64,000 nucleotides of DNA from Drosophila miranda (Eukaryota > Arthropoda > Insecta > Diptera > Drosophilidae), in assembly GCF_003369915.1 (NCBI RefSeq), contig NC_046675.1:27032001-27096000 (forward strand), read 5' to 3'. Below, one piece after another: positions 24,521 to 35,651 of this stretch (within the stretch, counting starts at the first letter, position 1; every line of letters starts with the position of its first letter). The notes beneath the pieces were generated by a model. It was not told where the DNA came from, did not search any database, and saw only the letters and a list, made by a program, of their open reading frames with translations. The position numbers and the translations under genes are program-made.

Positions 24521-25769
24521 TCAGACGCAACTGGAAACTTCAGTCTGATAGCCACACGAGTAGCTATTGATGAAGTCTTCGTTCTGCTTAAGACCCAAGT
24601 AGAACAGCGATTCAGCCAGATTCTTGCCAAACTCACAGAAATTTTGTGCGTAGAGCGTGAAGAATAAACGTTTGTTGTTTAGGTGGTACTTCTTTAGTAT
24701 AGTGTCCTCGTGGTCGTAGATCTCCCGGTGCGTCGTTAAGGAGGTAATCCAGTCGCTATAGTCATGCCACGCGTAGCGGAAGCTCTTCAGGTAGATTACA
24801 GCCAGCACCCGGGCCTCGTCCAGCACATTGACGAACTGCGGCAGCTTGAGGCACTCAACTTCCTCCCGGAATCGCGTAAAGTCGCGCTGCCGCTCGGTGC
24901 TGTTGAAGAGTGTCATGTAGAGGTGGACGGTGAAGGTGGGGTAGAAGTAGGACATGGGCTTGTTGCTGCTCTGGAACAGGTACAGGCTCCAGTCCAGCAT
25001 GGTTCTCTGCACTCCCAGCTCGTAGGTGGAGTTTCTCTTGCGATGCTGCTCCAGGTTCCGGATGTTGTGCTCATAGCTTTCGCGGTAGATGCGCAGGGCC
25101 TTGTACTCCCGGTTGAGGTCGCCGGAGTGGAAGTAGATGCCGGGGGTGCGGAACTTCTCCTTGTACGTGGCCAGTTTGCCGAGAATGGGATGCGAGTCCG
25201 AGCGAAAGATCTTCTTCGACCTGGCGACGAAGCGGTCCAGGACATCCAGGAAGTCGCGCAGCTCGTGGCTGTTGGCCACATTCTTGGTTATTATGAATCC
25301 GAAGAGCGGCTTGAAAAACTCAAATGTCTCGCGATAGCAGTCTTCCAGAGAGCGCAGGGTGTTGCAAGAGATGAAGAAGTCCATCAGCTTCTGCTTCGCC
25401 TCGAACTGCTCGGGGTCGTTCTGCAGCTGGGTCAGCAGCTGGATGAGTTCAGTTGTCCGTGGCATGTGCCCTACGGAGATAGGTATGGGTATGTTGGTAT
25501 GCGTATTCGTACTGCTCGATAATTCGACTGCTCTACTACCTACCCATAATCGAAAAAAGGGGTCGATTACGACTGCACACGTAGTCGAAATAGCTGTCGC
25601 AGGCGTATATCTCCGGGTTGATCGAGTCCCCGATCCGAATGGCCAGATCGTTGAGCTCCTTTATGCGCAGCTCCGACAGATGCCGCACATAGCCAACCTG
25701 CGCTTGCGCTGTGCCCAACCACACACAGAAAAGTAGGGCAAATGCAGCTCCCAACCCCAACGACTTCAT
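24521..25769 (-). CDS. Short neprilysin-like secreted protein (M13-derived pseudo-enzyme)
   Basis: Two exons, 25544-25769 and 24521-25470, join in frame across a 73-bp intron to give 391 residues. The start at 25769 gives a clear signal peptide (MKSLGLGAAFALLFCVWLGT) ending near AQA. M13 ancestry is suggested by the N-terminal ACDSYFDYVCSR and by the C-terminal SYSCGYQTEVSSCV, which match the paired-cysteine ends of neprilysins. At about half the normal length it lacks HExxH and the region around it, so it cannot be a zinc peptidase of the usual kind. The region LFFTLYAQNFCEFGKNL resembles the segment that follows the catalytic core in active members. The gene lies tail-to-tail with the FANK1-like gene. 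This is more divergent than the copy at 2.3-4.1 kb, so the family call is a little less secure. Confidence 0.75.
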
Positions 25770-26156
25770 TCTTTGTTGCGTCTTTCTTCAATCGCGTCCT
25801 CGAAGGCACTGAGAGCGAGCTCTGGACTGAAGCCCATCCGAGCCACTGGCATTGATACCACTCATCTACGTCCCTTGCCATTACCCAGACTCAAGCGTCG
25901 AGACATTTCTCTGAGTGCCCGGTACGCGAGTACCCAAGAAAATATATACAGATAATACATATTAATGCACGAAACATGAGTCTGAATAGCGGGTATCTTA
26001 AAGTCGGTATTAAATACTGTAATATAGCGTTCCGATTTGTTTTCAAAATTTTGTGCGTCCATGTGGCGATAAGCAAGCCAAGTCATATCAGTGAACTGCT
26101 CTCCCGCTGCTATTAATTGTTCTTTATTTAATTGAAATTCGTTGTGTAGTCCAGCT
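25770..26156. other. Spacer between the neprilysin-like and nitrilase genes
   Basis: About 390 bp. It holds the presumed promoter of the minus-strand neprilysin-like gene, with no clear TATA box, and the 3' end of the nitrilase gene. The nitrilase polyadenylation signal AATAAA on the minus strand is at 26123-26128. Confidence 0.6.
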
Positions 26157-27268
26157 TTAAGAGTCCGCCCTGGCCTTAGCGTACACATCAGTTCGGCGCT
26201 GCTGGTGAATGGGAATCTGGCGACGCACTTGCTCAACCATGTCAAAGTCTACGGGGGATAAAGTACGTATACTCTGCTGTGTTGCGGCCAGGCCTTCCGC
26301 ATGTAATGACCGAACTCACCGATTCGCTCAACAATGAACTCGCATCCCTCGCCCGCCTCCCGCTGCACACGGGCCCAGGGGTCCACGATCATCGAATGGC
26401 CGTAGGCCACATATCCCGACATATTATCCCTGGCGGGCGAGCAGGTGACAACGAAAAGCTGATTGTCCGTGGCCCTGGCGCGCTGCAGAAGCTCCCAATG
26501 CATGGGTCCCTGGCATATGCAGAAGGCGGATGGATAGACCAGCATAGAGCAACCTTGAGGGAAATGCATGCATATCACATCCACGCACCACTGCCATACG
26601 GCGTATGGACTAAAGTCTCACCCAAATTGCGGTAGATCCGAGCCAGTTCCTCGAAGCGTTTGTCGTGGCAAATCCCAATGCCGACCTTGTGCTGGCCAAT
26701 CTTCACTACCGTCAGCTCTGAGCCAGCCGTTAAGGCAGCCCCTTCATCGAACTGCACGCCTCCACCGTGAGCGGCCTCAATGTTCATGGTGAACAGATGA
26801 ATCTGCCAGGGTCTCAGTAAGTCACTGGGCTGCCTAGATACGAGAGCTCGCGAAGGCTTACCTTGCGATGCCTGCCGATGAGGCTGCCGTTGGGCGCCCA
26901 CACGGTGCAGGTGTTGTACAGTTTTCCTGCCTCGCGCTCCACGATGCTGCCCCCAATTATGTAGAGACCCAACTGCAGGGCGAGGCGCGACAGCGCTCGG
27001 CATGTGGCCCCATCTGGTATCGACTCGGCGTATTTGGCAAAGTACTCTACCCCGTACGGCGCGTTGAAACTCTCCGGCAGGACGGCCAGCTGCAGCTCCG
27101 GATTTTCCGCCTTCAGCTGTGTAATGCCCTCCACCGCTCGACGTACGTTCAATGACACATCAGCGCCCACGGGCAATTGCAACAGTGCGAGAGTGAGATC
27201 TGCAAGAATTCCAATGGAGCTTATAAGAGATTCTTGGGCTTGGTCAAATCTGTCCCACTGCTGGTCAT
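26157..27268 (-). CDS. Omega-amidase / NIT2-type nitrilase family hydrolase
   Basis: Five exons: 27259-27268, 26862-27199, 26622-26802, 26320-26553 and 26157-26248. Together they give 284 residues, the normal NIT2 size. NIT2 hydrolyses alpha-ketoglutaramate and alpha-ketosuccinamate to the keto acid and ammonia, in cytosol and mitochondria. The Glu-Lys-Cys triad of the carbon-nitrogen hydrolase fold is visible: E in [13 protein letters not shown] in GRHRKIHLF (across the exon 2-3 join) and C in [12 protein letters not shown]. Further family marks are [18 protein letters not shown] and [13 protein letters not shown]. The first exon is only ten bases (ATG ACC AGC A) with a non-optimal donor GTGGGA and a 59-bp intron; it was chosen because no other ATG precedes the conserved LTLALLQL strand. 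This start is the least certain part. A TATA box lies about 70 bp upstream, and the LTR element begins just beyond it. Confidence 0.88.
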
Positions 27269-27335
27269 CTGAAGTGCTGAATGCTGGACTGACAATGGAT
27301 GATATTCAAATGTGGCTCTGAACTGACGCGCAGCT

Positions 27336-27342
27336 CTTTATA
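27336..27342 (-). promoter_or_regulatory. TATA box of the nitrilase gene
   Basis: TATAAAG on the minus strand, followed by initiator-like TCAGTT and TTCAGAG at 27319-27326. The spacing is a little short for the nearer initiator. The retrotransposon LTR starts 70 bp further upstream. Confidence 0.5.
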
Positions 27343-27411
27343 CCAACGTCGAATGCCCCTCTGGATTACGTTTACATAACCCTATAGTATGTAGACGTTG
27401 CATTTAATATT

Positions 27412-29565
27412 TGTAGTAGCCAGCACAAAATATAGGGAATTGGTTATCTTCTTTCGTCTCGTGAGACCCCCTAGTGATATTTCGAACGATCAAGCTTTAG
27501 CCGCTCTTAAGGTTGGATCAAAGCCATAGCCGCTCTTAAGTCTGAACGCCCACGAACACATACAAGCGACGGACAGTGGGAAGCATAGACGGCAATCGTA
27601 CGATTGCACAGTTAAGCTATGCTGTGCATTAGACGATCGTTGTATGCTGCTGCGAATGTTCTGGATCATACGATTGCACAGTTAGTAAAAAGCTCAAAAG
27701 CTCTGCTGCACTGGCTACTCAGTCCATCGTCTATTACTGCTTTGAACAATATAAGAAAGTTGATCGATCTGTAAAGACGTGATAATTTCCGAGTGCGAGC
27801 AACATACATATTGCACACACATATATATAGTGCTATCCGGAAAATATATATATTTCCACAAATATATGCTGGAAGCATATAGTTACAAGTGCCGTACAGT
27901 TCAGTGGTCAGTGAATGACAAGAATTTAGTGCAGATATATTTGGGAAAAGAGGTATGTTTTCATATTAGTGCCGTGCACGTGCTGACATAACCTATGTTG
28001 CAGGGAGGTGTACCTAAGCTGCCCCATCGCGGTATAGTCTCGAGAAGACTACCCTGGGAGCTGGCTTAGGCGAACAGTTGTCGAGGTTTCTCCAACTCCA
28101 TCCATAATTCATCTTTTCTGGACCTTATATTGCCACCAAGTCGGAATCTCCAAAGATCCAAGTGGAACAGATCAGCCTTAATCGCAAGAATATTTAGTGC
28201 TGCTCAGACATAAATAACTAAATACAAGCTTGGCGGAAGATTCGTCAGTACGGCCCGGAACCATGTACATCGCACCTGTTGACCTCTAACCAACTTCAGG
28301 CGGTCAACAGTCTACAAAGCAGCAGCACAGGATCGAGTTTTGTCCAATTTACATTTAATTCATTATCAAGTTCCAACGCATGAACATCAGCAGTTTAACG
28401 TAATGTAACTGAAACTTTATTAACACCCCTCTTTGATGTTACGCGCGTACATACCTACATACATATGTGCATATGCACACTAAATTGTCTTCGTTTGCTA
28501 CCTTTTGGTTCAATTTTCGCGATAGAGCATAACAATTAAATTTCTGTCTGTATTATGAAAACCAAAACAACTGACTGATGACTATGCGACGGTGTTTGTA
28601 GCGTAATTGTATTGTATACATTATATATTTATGATTTCCATATTTTAAACAGCTGCGGTCAACATCTACGACATCATTGGGCCCAACGATCAGCGTAAGA
28701 CAATAACGCCGGAGTGAGTAATTATGTACAGCAAAAAGTAGTTTGGTCAAAAGAGCCTATTAACTTGAAAGTGTAGATATGCATACAGTGTATAATGATT
28801 CAAACCCGTCTGCTCAGTGTGTATAATGCACCCCAGTCTGATCTAGCTTTTGTTTACGATTTCGATTCTTATTCTCTCGTTTATATATATATATATATCT
28901 ATACCCTAATGTTTTTCATGCTTTAAAATAATGAATTTATAACTAAACTTATATGATAATTAGGATTAAGGAAATATTACCCACAAATTAGAAGCTAAGT
29001 CAATTGTTGTGTTTCTACAACTGCAACGTAATGAATATTGAAATTGAAGTCTCACATTATATTAAAATATGAATCTTTTTGGATTGAAATGAATCTTTAA
29101 AATCATAAAAATGGCCTGTCGAGTATCCGTGCCAGGATCTTATAAAATGTGGTAAACCTTAGTAAAGGATTCATCAAGGGACAATGCAAGAACTCGAACG
29201 CATTGTCATGGTAGGGTGGGTACAGAAGAGAGGGGCAATCAACACCTAGGTTCTCTCTAAATAGAAATGGTTCAGTAGGGCTTTTATTTGGCGTGTCGGC
29301 GCTATCAGTATTTCAGTTTACTTTGTTTTTGTATAATCACTTATAGTTTCCCGTAAAGTGCACTATTTAAATGTAGTGGAGTACGATAGTACAATTAGGC
29401 GAGGAAGAACCCCGACCATCCGGCGAGCTAGACCCGAGCCTAGCAAGAGTGCACACGACCAACCCTATTTGTACGCCGTCCTTAAGTCAGTCATGGTCAT
29501 CTGCTGATACCGAGGGCCTATATATCTGTTTACATATATATATATTTAAACTCTGGTACACTACA
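27412..29565 (+). repeat. Left (5') LTR, 2,154 bp
   Basis: Begins TGTAGTAGCCAGCACAAAAT and ends GGTACACTACA. It is unusually long for a fly LTR. It includes AT-rich microsatellites and an exon-like 61-bp segment at 28653-28713. Confidence 0.93.
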
Positions 29566-30271
29566 CATTTATGGCGCCCAACGTGGGGCCAGGCAACTTG
29601 CCTTAGAATCTAAAACCAATTCAGAGCCGATATTAAAATTTGGATTTATAGTGTCTTACTATATAGGCCGTTTATTTTAATAAGACAAGCAAATCTTGCC
29701 TTGGTTCTCCAAGCTCAACCGGTAATACATCAAAATTTCAACGACACATTTTCTTTTGCAAAATATTGCACAAAGGTTAAAGATTTCAAAATTTATACTT
29801 TGACTCGGTTTTCGGATTTAGCAACTGCAATTCATTTTATTTCGGATTGGTTGACCAAAACAGACCTACAGTATCGAATTGTGAGTATCAGAGACAGTTA
29901 TGCAATATCATACAGTGATCAGAATAAACAGGAATTGTTTTAGGATTTAGCGGTTCCAATTCAGTTTATTTTGGATTGATCGACCAAAGCAAACCTGCTT
30001 TTTCACTTTAGGCATCTTGAGTTATTCGGATTTACAATTTTATATTGCCAAATCGCGATAGTTGTCCAATGATTCAGTGCACGAGGTCATTAACTGATAA
30101 TTAGTCCATATTAACGAAAATAGAAAAGCCTACTGAAACCAAATAGATATTTCGTAAGTATTCTGGCATGTGGGAAAGACAGACATTATTATTACAATTA
30201 ATACCTTCTTATATAATTCCTTTTTATTATTTTTTTTTTTCTTTAATTCCTTAAATATTGTCTGATATACA
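29566..30271 (+). other. Untranslated leader of the LTR element
   Basis: About 700 bp between LTR and gag. It contains an imperfect direct repeat of about 54 bp (29814-29867 and 29943-29996, 129 bp apart) sharing the words GGATTTAGC and GGATTG.T.GACCAAA. Confidence 0.7.
29571..29592 (+). other. Primer-binding site, tRNA-Lys type
   Basis: TGGCGCCCAACGTGGGG lies a few bases inside the left LTR and is the known complement of the 3' end of tRNA-Lys(1,2). Lysine priming is unusual among fly gypsy elements but known for Osvaldo and Ulysses. Confidence 0.8.
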
Positions 30272-31828
30272 ATGGCTGTAAGGCGAAGTACAGATGACAT
30301 AACAACTGCGTTGCAGGAAGCAGAACCATTTTGTGGAATTTGCAACGAAGTATTGGGAACTAGTGAGATTATAGCCAACACCCCGTGTAGACACAAATTC
30401 CATAAACTTTGTATTTTGGAACAGATTAGGACAAACCCAAAATGTCCCACCTGTTCATTAGATTGTTCTGCTCTGGCACTAACATTCTCTAACAACCCGT
30501 TGTTAGCCGAGCTTAACGCCGAAGGAACACGACCAACTAGTGCTAACGAATCTTTCAGCACAATAGACGGAACGTCTAATCGACCTAAAAAGGGCCAAAA
30601 GTTTATTAGAAGGGGTATGAATACGAGAGCAACTCAACGATCCAGGTTAGATCGCTCACTAACAGAAACTGAAACCAACAACACAACCCTTCCAATAACC
30701 TCTCAAGTGGAAATCGCTAACTACGTCCAGTCTGCTGTAAGCCTTCAACAGGCTCAGTTAATGGAACAACTAACTTCATTTTTAAGCAAAACAATTGAAT
30801 CTTCGATTCAAAGTCAATTAGCGTCACTCCAGCTGACGCAACCAGAACATATCTCTCCCGATGTTTCCGGTGACAATAACATTAACCAAACAAATAACGT
30901 GGGTATCGGTCAAGCACGAGATAGTCACGCAGAAGTTCTTTTAGATTTTTCAAGAGCGAGTGCAAATCGAAGTAATTCGAGCTCACACGTAGCACCAGCA
31001 AAAGTTTCCAGTATAATGCAGAATTGGCGCATTAAATTCGATGGTTCAAAAACTTGCATGAGGATGGATGAGTTTATTTATCGAGTACGTTCTCTAACGC
31101 AACAAAATCTTTATAACAATTATCAATTGCTTTGTGATCACTTGTATCTTTTATTCGCGGGAAAAGCTAGTGATTGGTACTGGAAATTCCATCGAAATTA
31201 CCCAAACTTTAATTGGGATACGTTTTGTATAGAGTTTAGAAGAAGATTTGAAGATGTTGAGACCGACTATGATATCTGGGAAAAGATTAGGAAACGTCGT
31301 CAGGGCGAAAACGAATCCTTCGATGACTTTCAATATGCTATCGAAGATCTCGTGGATAGGCTTCAAAATTCGGTTACAGAAGAAGATGTTGTGAATCTAC
31401 TTATTAGAAATTCCAAGCCCACTCTTCACCACGAGCTTCTTCACTTAAAGATTGCCAATAGATCGTTATTACGACGAGAGGTACGTAAGCACGAGCAGTT
31501 TTATAACGATATAAGATCGGTCAAGCAAAGGACTCTTCGCTCATACGTATCGGAATTGTCAGGTCCAGACGATAGCGAGCAGCTATTCGATGACTTGGTC
31601 GAGCATAATGAAGTGTGTCAAATACAACGTCGTACTTCACAGTCAGTTCCAACTTGCTGGAACTGTGACAACAAAGGTCATAAATTTGACGATTGTGTAG
31701 GTCCTCGTAAGATCTTTTGCTACGGGTGTGGAACAAAAGATACTTACAAACCGGTATGTCCCAAATGTAACCCTCCGGGAAACCGGCAGAAGGATGTGTT
31801 AAACAACAACAAGCAGACACATCCTTAG
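30272..31828 (+). other. gag-like part of the LTR element with an N-terminal RING-H2 finger
   Basis: This part of the fossil encodes a gag-type product of 518 residues. Residues 21-61 form a textbook RING-H2 finger (C21, C24, C39, H41, H44, C47, C58, C61). A glutamine- and serine-rich linker follows. The middle, about 250-400, has the helical retrotransposon-gag look (FDGSKTCMRMDEFIYRVRSL, FAGKASDWYWKFH, FDDFQYAIEDLVDRLQ). Near the end, residues 462-475 are a CCHC zinc knuckle (CWNCDNKGHKFDDC) for RNA binding. A RING in gag is not a standard part of Ty3/gypsy elements that I know of, and could give ubiquitin-ligase activity; that function is inference. Confidence 0.82.
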
Positions 31829-32174
31829 AAAAAAGTTTGCAAGAATCACCTACTAGTTTAACGAACGACCAAAGTTTAAGGGAGCCTAAGATCAGCTCAC
31901 AAACAGTAGAGGAAACCCTGCCTACGGCATATCATTTTTCATTTACTCCTTTACCTGAAAGGGAAGCAAATTATATTACAACGCGTAAGAAAATTTTTGA
32001 TAAGATAGATAGTTTTAAATTTGTAAGAAAGCCCAAACGTTCAACTAAACGTTTGAGACAATTTAGGGAGATGAGTCTCAAGAGAACGCATCATGGAAAC
32101 TTTGGGTTCCGTCAGGGTTAATTACGAACGTATTATATCAAGCTCATGACGCCCCTAGCTCCGCACATTGTGGG

Positions 32175-33173
32175 ATGAGTAAAACCATAGAGAAGCTTAA
32201 AAGATATTTATTCTGGCCTCGCATGGTTAGCCAGACGCGCAAGTACATATCTGAATGCACCGTTTGTCGCACGACCAAGAGTCCGAATATGATTCTTAGA
32301 CCTCCTATGGGTAAACCATTCACTTCGGATAGGCCGTTTCAGAAATTATACATAGATCTCTTAGGACCATACCCCCGCACAAAAAAGGGAAACATAGGAT
32401 TGCTCATAGTTGTTGATCACAATACTAAGTTCCATTTTCTGTGTCCCTTGAAGAAATTTACAGCCCCTAAGATCTGTGAATATCTGGAAGGGTCTCTCTT
32501 TTATACATTTGGGGTGCCAGAAGTCATCTTGTCAGACAATGGATCCCAATTTAAATCTAGCTACTTTCAGGCATTTTTAAATAGCTTCGGTATAACACAA
32601 AAATGCACAGCTATTTATTCACCGCAAGCGAATGCCAGCGAGCGACTGAACAGATCCGTGATAGCTGCGATACGAGCTTATATCGGTAACGAACATTCCA
32701 ATTGGGACTGTAACCTAAATGCCATTAGTGGTTCATTGAGATCTACCTTACATAGGAGTACAGGGTATTCTCCATATTTTCTAGCATTTGGTCAAAACAT
32801 GATGTTGAATGGGAAGGATTACGCACTCTTGCGTAAACTAGACCTTTTGAACGACGATACTAGAATGGAGAACCCCGATTCCTTGCAGCTAATCCGGCAA
32901 CAGGCTAAAGCGAATGTCAATAAGGCACACGAAGAAAATTCGCATAGATACAATTTGCGCTGCCGTGATACACAATTAAAGATTGGAGATTTGGTATATG
33001 CTAGAAATTTCACACAAAGTAGTGCTATAAAAAAGTTTAGTTCTAAACTAGCCCTTGTGTTCATTCCCGCTCAGGTAATTAAAAAGCGAAGTCCGTACTA
33101 TTACGAATTGGTCGATGGGAACAAGAAATATCTCGGTGTGTATCATCTGAAAGACATTCAAATCAGGAAATAA
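32175..33173 (+). other. Integrase part of the LTR element
   Basis: Shows a zinc-binding N-terminal segment (ECTVCRTTK), the catalytic DDE core (YIDLLGPYP, ILSDNGSQF, SPQANASERLNRS) and a C-terminal chromodomain-like or GPY-like strand region (LKIGDLVYARNF...). This is a retroviral-type integrase of the Ty3/gypsy kind, read on the plus strand upstream of the right LTR. Confidence 0.88.
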
Positions 33174-33236
33174 TCTCTCCTAATCAAGTTCTTCAGATAA
33201 TTATTCGTCGAGCAGGTCTTGTATAATTATCTGTGG

Positions 33237-35390
33237 TGTAGTAGCCAGCACAAAATATAGGGAATTGGTTATCTTCTTTCGTCTCGTGAGACCCCCTAGT
33301 GATATTTCGAACGATCAAGCTTTAGCCGCTCTTAAGGTTGGATCAAAGCCATAGCCGCTCTTAAGTCTGAACGCCCACGAACACATACAAGCGACGGACA
33401 GTGGGAAGCATAGACGGCAATCGTACGATTGCACAGTTAAGCTATGCTGTGCATTAGACGATCGTTGTATGCTGCTGCGAATGTTCTGGATCATACGATT
33501 GCACAGTTAGTAAAAAGCTCAAAAGCTCTGCTGCACTGGCTACTCAGTCCATCGTCTATTACTGCTTTGAACAATATAAGAAAGTTGATCGATCTGTAAA
33601 GACGTGATAATTTCCGAGTGCGAGCAACATACATATTGCACACACATATATATAGTGCTATCCGGAAAATATATATATTTCCACAAATATATGCTGGAAG
33701 CATATAGTTACAAGTGCCGTACAGTTCAGTGGTCAGTGAATGACAAGAATTTAGTGCAGATATATTTGGGAAAAGAGGTATGTTTTCATATTAGTGCCGT
33801 GCACGTGCTGACATAACCTATGTTGCAGGGAGGTGTACCTAAGCTGCCCCATCGCGGTATAGTCTCGAGAAGACTACCCTGGGAGCTGGCTTAGGCGAAC
33901 AGTTGTCGAGGTTTCTCCAACTCCATCCATAATTCATCTTTTCTGGACCTTATATTGCCACCAAGTCGGAATCTCCAAAGATCCAAGTGGAACAGATCAG
34001 CCTTAATCGCAAGAATATTTAGTGCTGCTCAGACATAAATAACTAAATACAAGCTTGGCGGAAGATTCGTCAGTACGGCCCGGAACCATGTACATCGCAC
34101 CTGTTGACCTCTAACCAACTTCAGGCGGTCAACAGTCTACAAAGCAGCAGCACAGGATCGAGTTTTGTCCAATTTACATTTAATTCATTATCAAGTTCCA
34201 ACGCATGAACATCAGCAGTTTAACGTAATGTAACTGAAACTTTATTAACACCCCTCTTTGATGTTACGCGCGTACATACCTACATACATATGTGCATATG
34301 CACACTAAATTGTCTTCGTTTGCTACCTTTTGGTTCAATTTTCGCGATAGAGCATAACAATTAAATTTCTGTCTGTATTATGAAAACCAAAACAACTGAC
34401 TGATGACTATGCGACGGTGTTTGTAGCGTAATTGTATTGTATACATTATATATTTATGATTTCCATATTTTAAACAGCTGCGGTCAACATCTACGACATC
34501 ATTGGGCCCAACGATCAGCGTAAGACAATAACGCCGGAGTGAGTAATTATGTACAGCAAAAAGTAGTTTGGTCAAAAGAGCCTATTAACTTGAAAGTGTA
34601 GATATGCATACAGTGTATAATGATTCAAACCCGTCTGCTCAGTGTGTATAATGCACCCCAGTCTGATCTAGCTTTTGTTTACGATTTCGATTCTTATTCT
34701 CTCGTTTATATATATATATATATCTATACCCTAATGTTTTTCATGCTTTAAAATAATGAATTTATAACTAAACTTATATGATAATTAGGATTAAGGAAAT
34801 ATTACCCACAAATTAGAAGCTAAGTCAATTGTTGTGTTTCTACAACTGCAACGTAATGAATATTGAAATTGAAGTCTCACATTATATTAAAATATGAATC
34901 TTTTTGGATTGAAATGAATCTTTAAAATCATAAAAATGGCCTGTCGAGTATCCGTGCCAGGATCTTATAAAATGTGGTAAACCTTAGTAAAGGATTCATC
35001 AAGGGACAATGCAAGAACTCGAACGCATTGTCATGGTAGGGTGGGTACAGAAGAGAGGGGCAATCAACACCTAGGTTCTCTCTAAATAGAAATGGTTCAG
35101 TAGGGCTTTTATTTGGCGTGTCGGCGCTATCAGTATTTCAGTTTACTTTGTTTTTGTATAATCACTTATAGTTTCCCGTAAAGTGCACTATTTAAATGTA
35201 GTGGAGTACGATAGTACAATTAGGCGAGGAAGAACCCCGACCATCCGGCGAGCTAGACCCGAGCCTAGCAAGAGTGCACACGACCAACCCTATTTGTACG
35301 CCGTCCTTAAGTCAGTCATGGTCATCTGCTGATACCGAGGGCCTATATATCTGTTTACATATATATATATTTAAACTCTGGTACACTACA
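33237..35390 (+). repeat. Right (3') LTR, 2,154 bp
   Basis: Same length and same sequence as the left LTR in every stretch compared. The exon-like segment recurs at 34478-34538. It is followed by the TATT target duplication at 35391-35394. Confidence 0.93.
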
Positions 35391-35651
35391 TATTTTACAA
35401 ACGACAACAACCGATAAGAACCTTGTGCATATATGTACTACTGAGTGTATTGGCTTCCGAACTGAATCATTCGGTTTTCTAGATTGTGCACCGCTCGATT
35501 ATACACACTCGTATTATACCATATGCAAGTTTAAAAATAATTATTGGGAATAAGGTTGGATCAGGTTCGTTACACTCGAATACTTATTAGTTCTATTAGA
35601 TGAAGATTAAACGTAAATAACAATAGCCTCGTGGTTCTTATTGACCGGCAA

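Larger units (their letters stand above)
27412..35390 (+). mobile_element. LTR retrotransposon fossil, Ty3/gypsy, probably Osvaldo/Ulysses group; young but broken
   Basis: The element is bounded by two direct 2,154-bp LTRs that start TGTAG and end CTACA, and it is flanked on both sides by TATT (27408-27411 and 35391-35394), a 4-bp target duplication. A primer-binding site matching tRNA-Lys lies just inside the left LTR. Recognisable parts are a gag-like gene (30272-31828) and an integrase part (about 32175-33173). The very long LTRs, the lysine primer and the 4-bp duplication fit the Osvaldo/Ulysses lineage; this assignment is from memory of those families, not from a search. The LTRs look the same wherever compared and keep a constant offset of 5,825 bp, so the insertion is very recent. 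The copy is broken (at least one large break) and should not be able to move alone. Confidence 0.88.

Noticed and set aside
24764-25522. 252-codon plus-strand frame
   Set aside because: Antisense shadow of the short neprilysin-like gene, rich in V, L and E as expected from the reverse complement of coding DNA.
29701-29943. 80-codon frame in the leader of the LTR element
   Set aside because: Lies in the untranslated leader before gag and starts without an ATG. No known domain.
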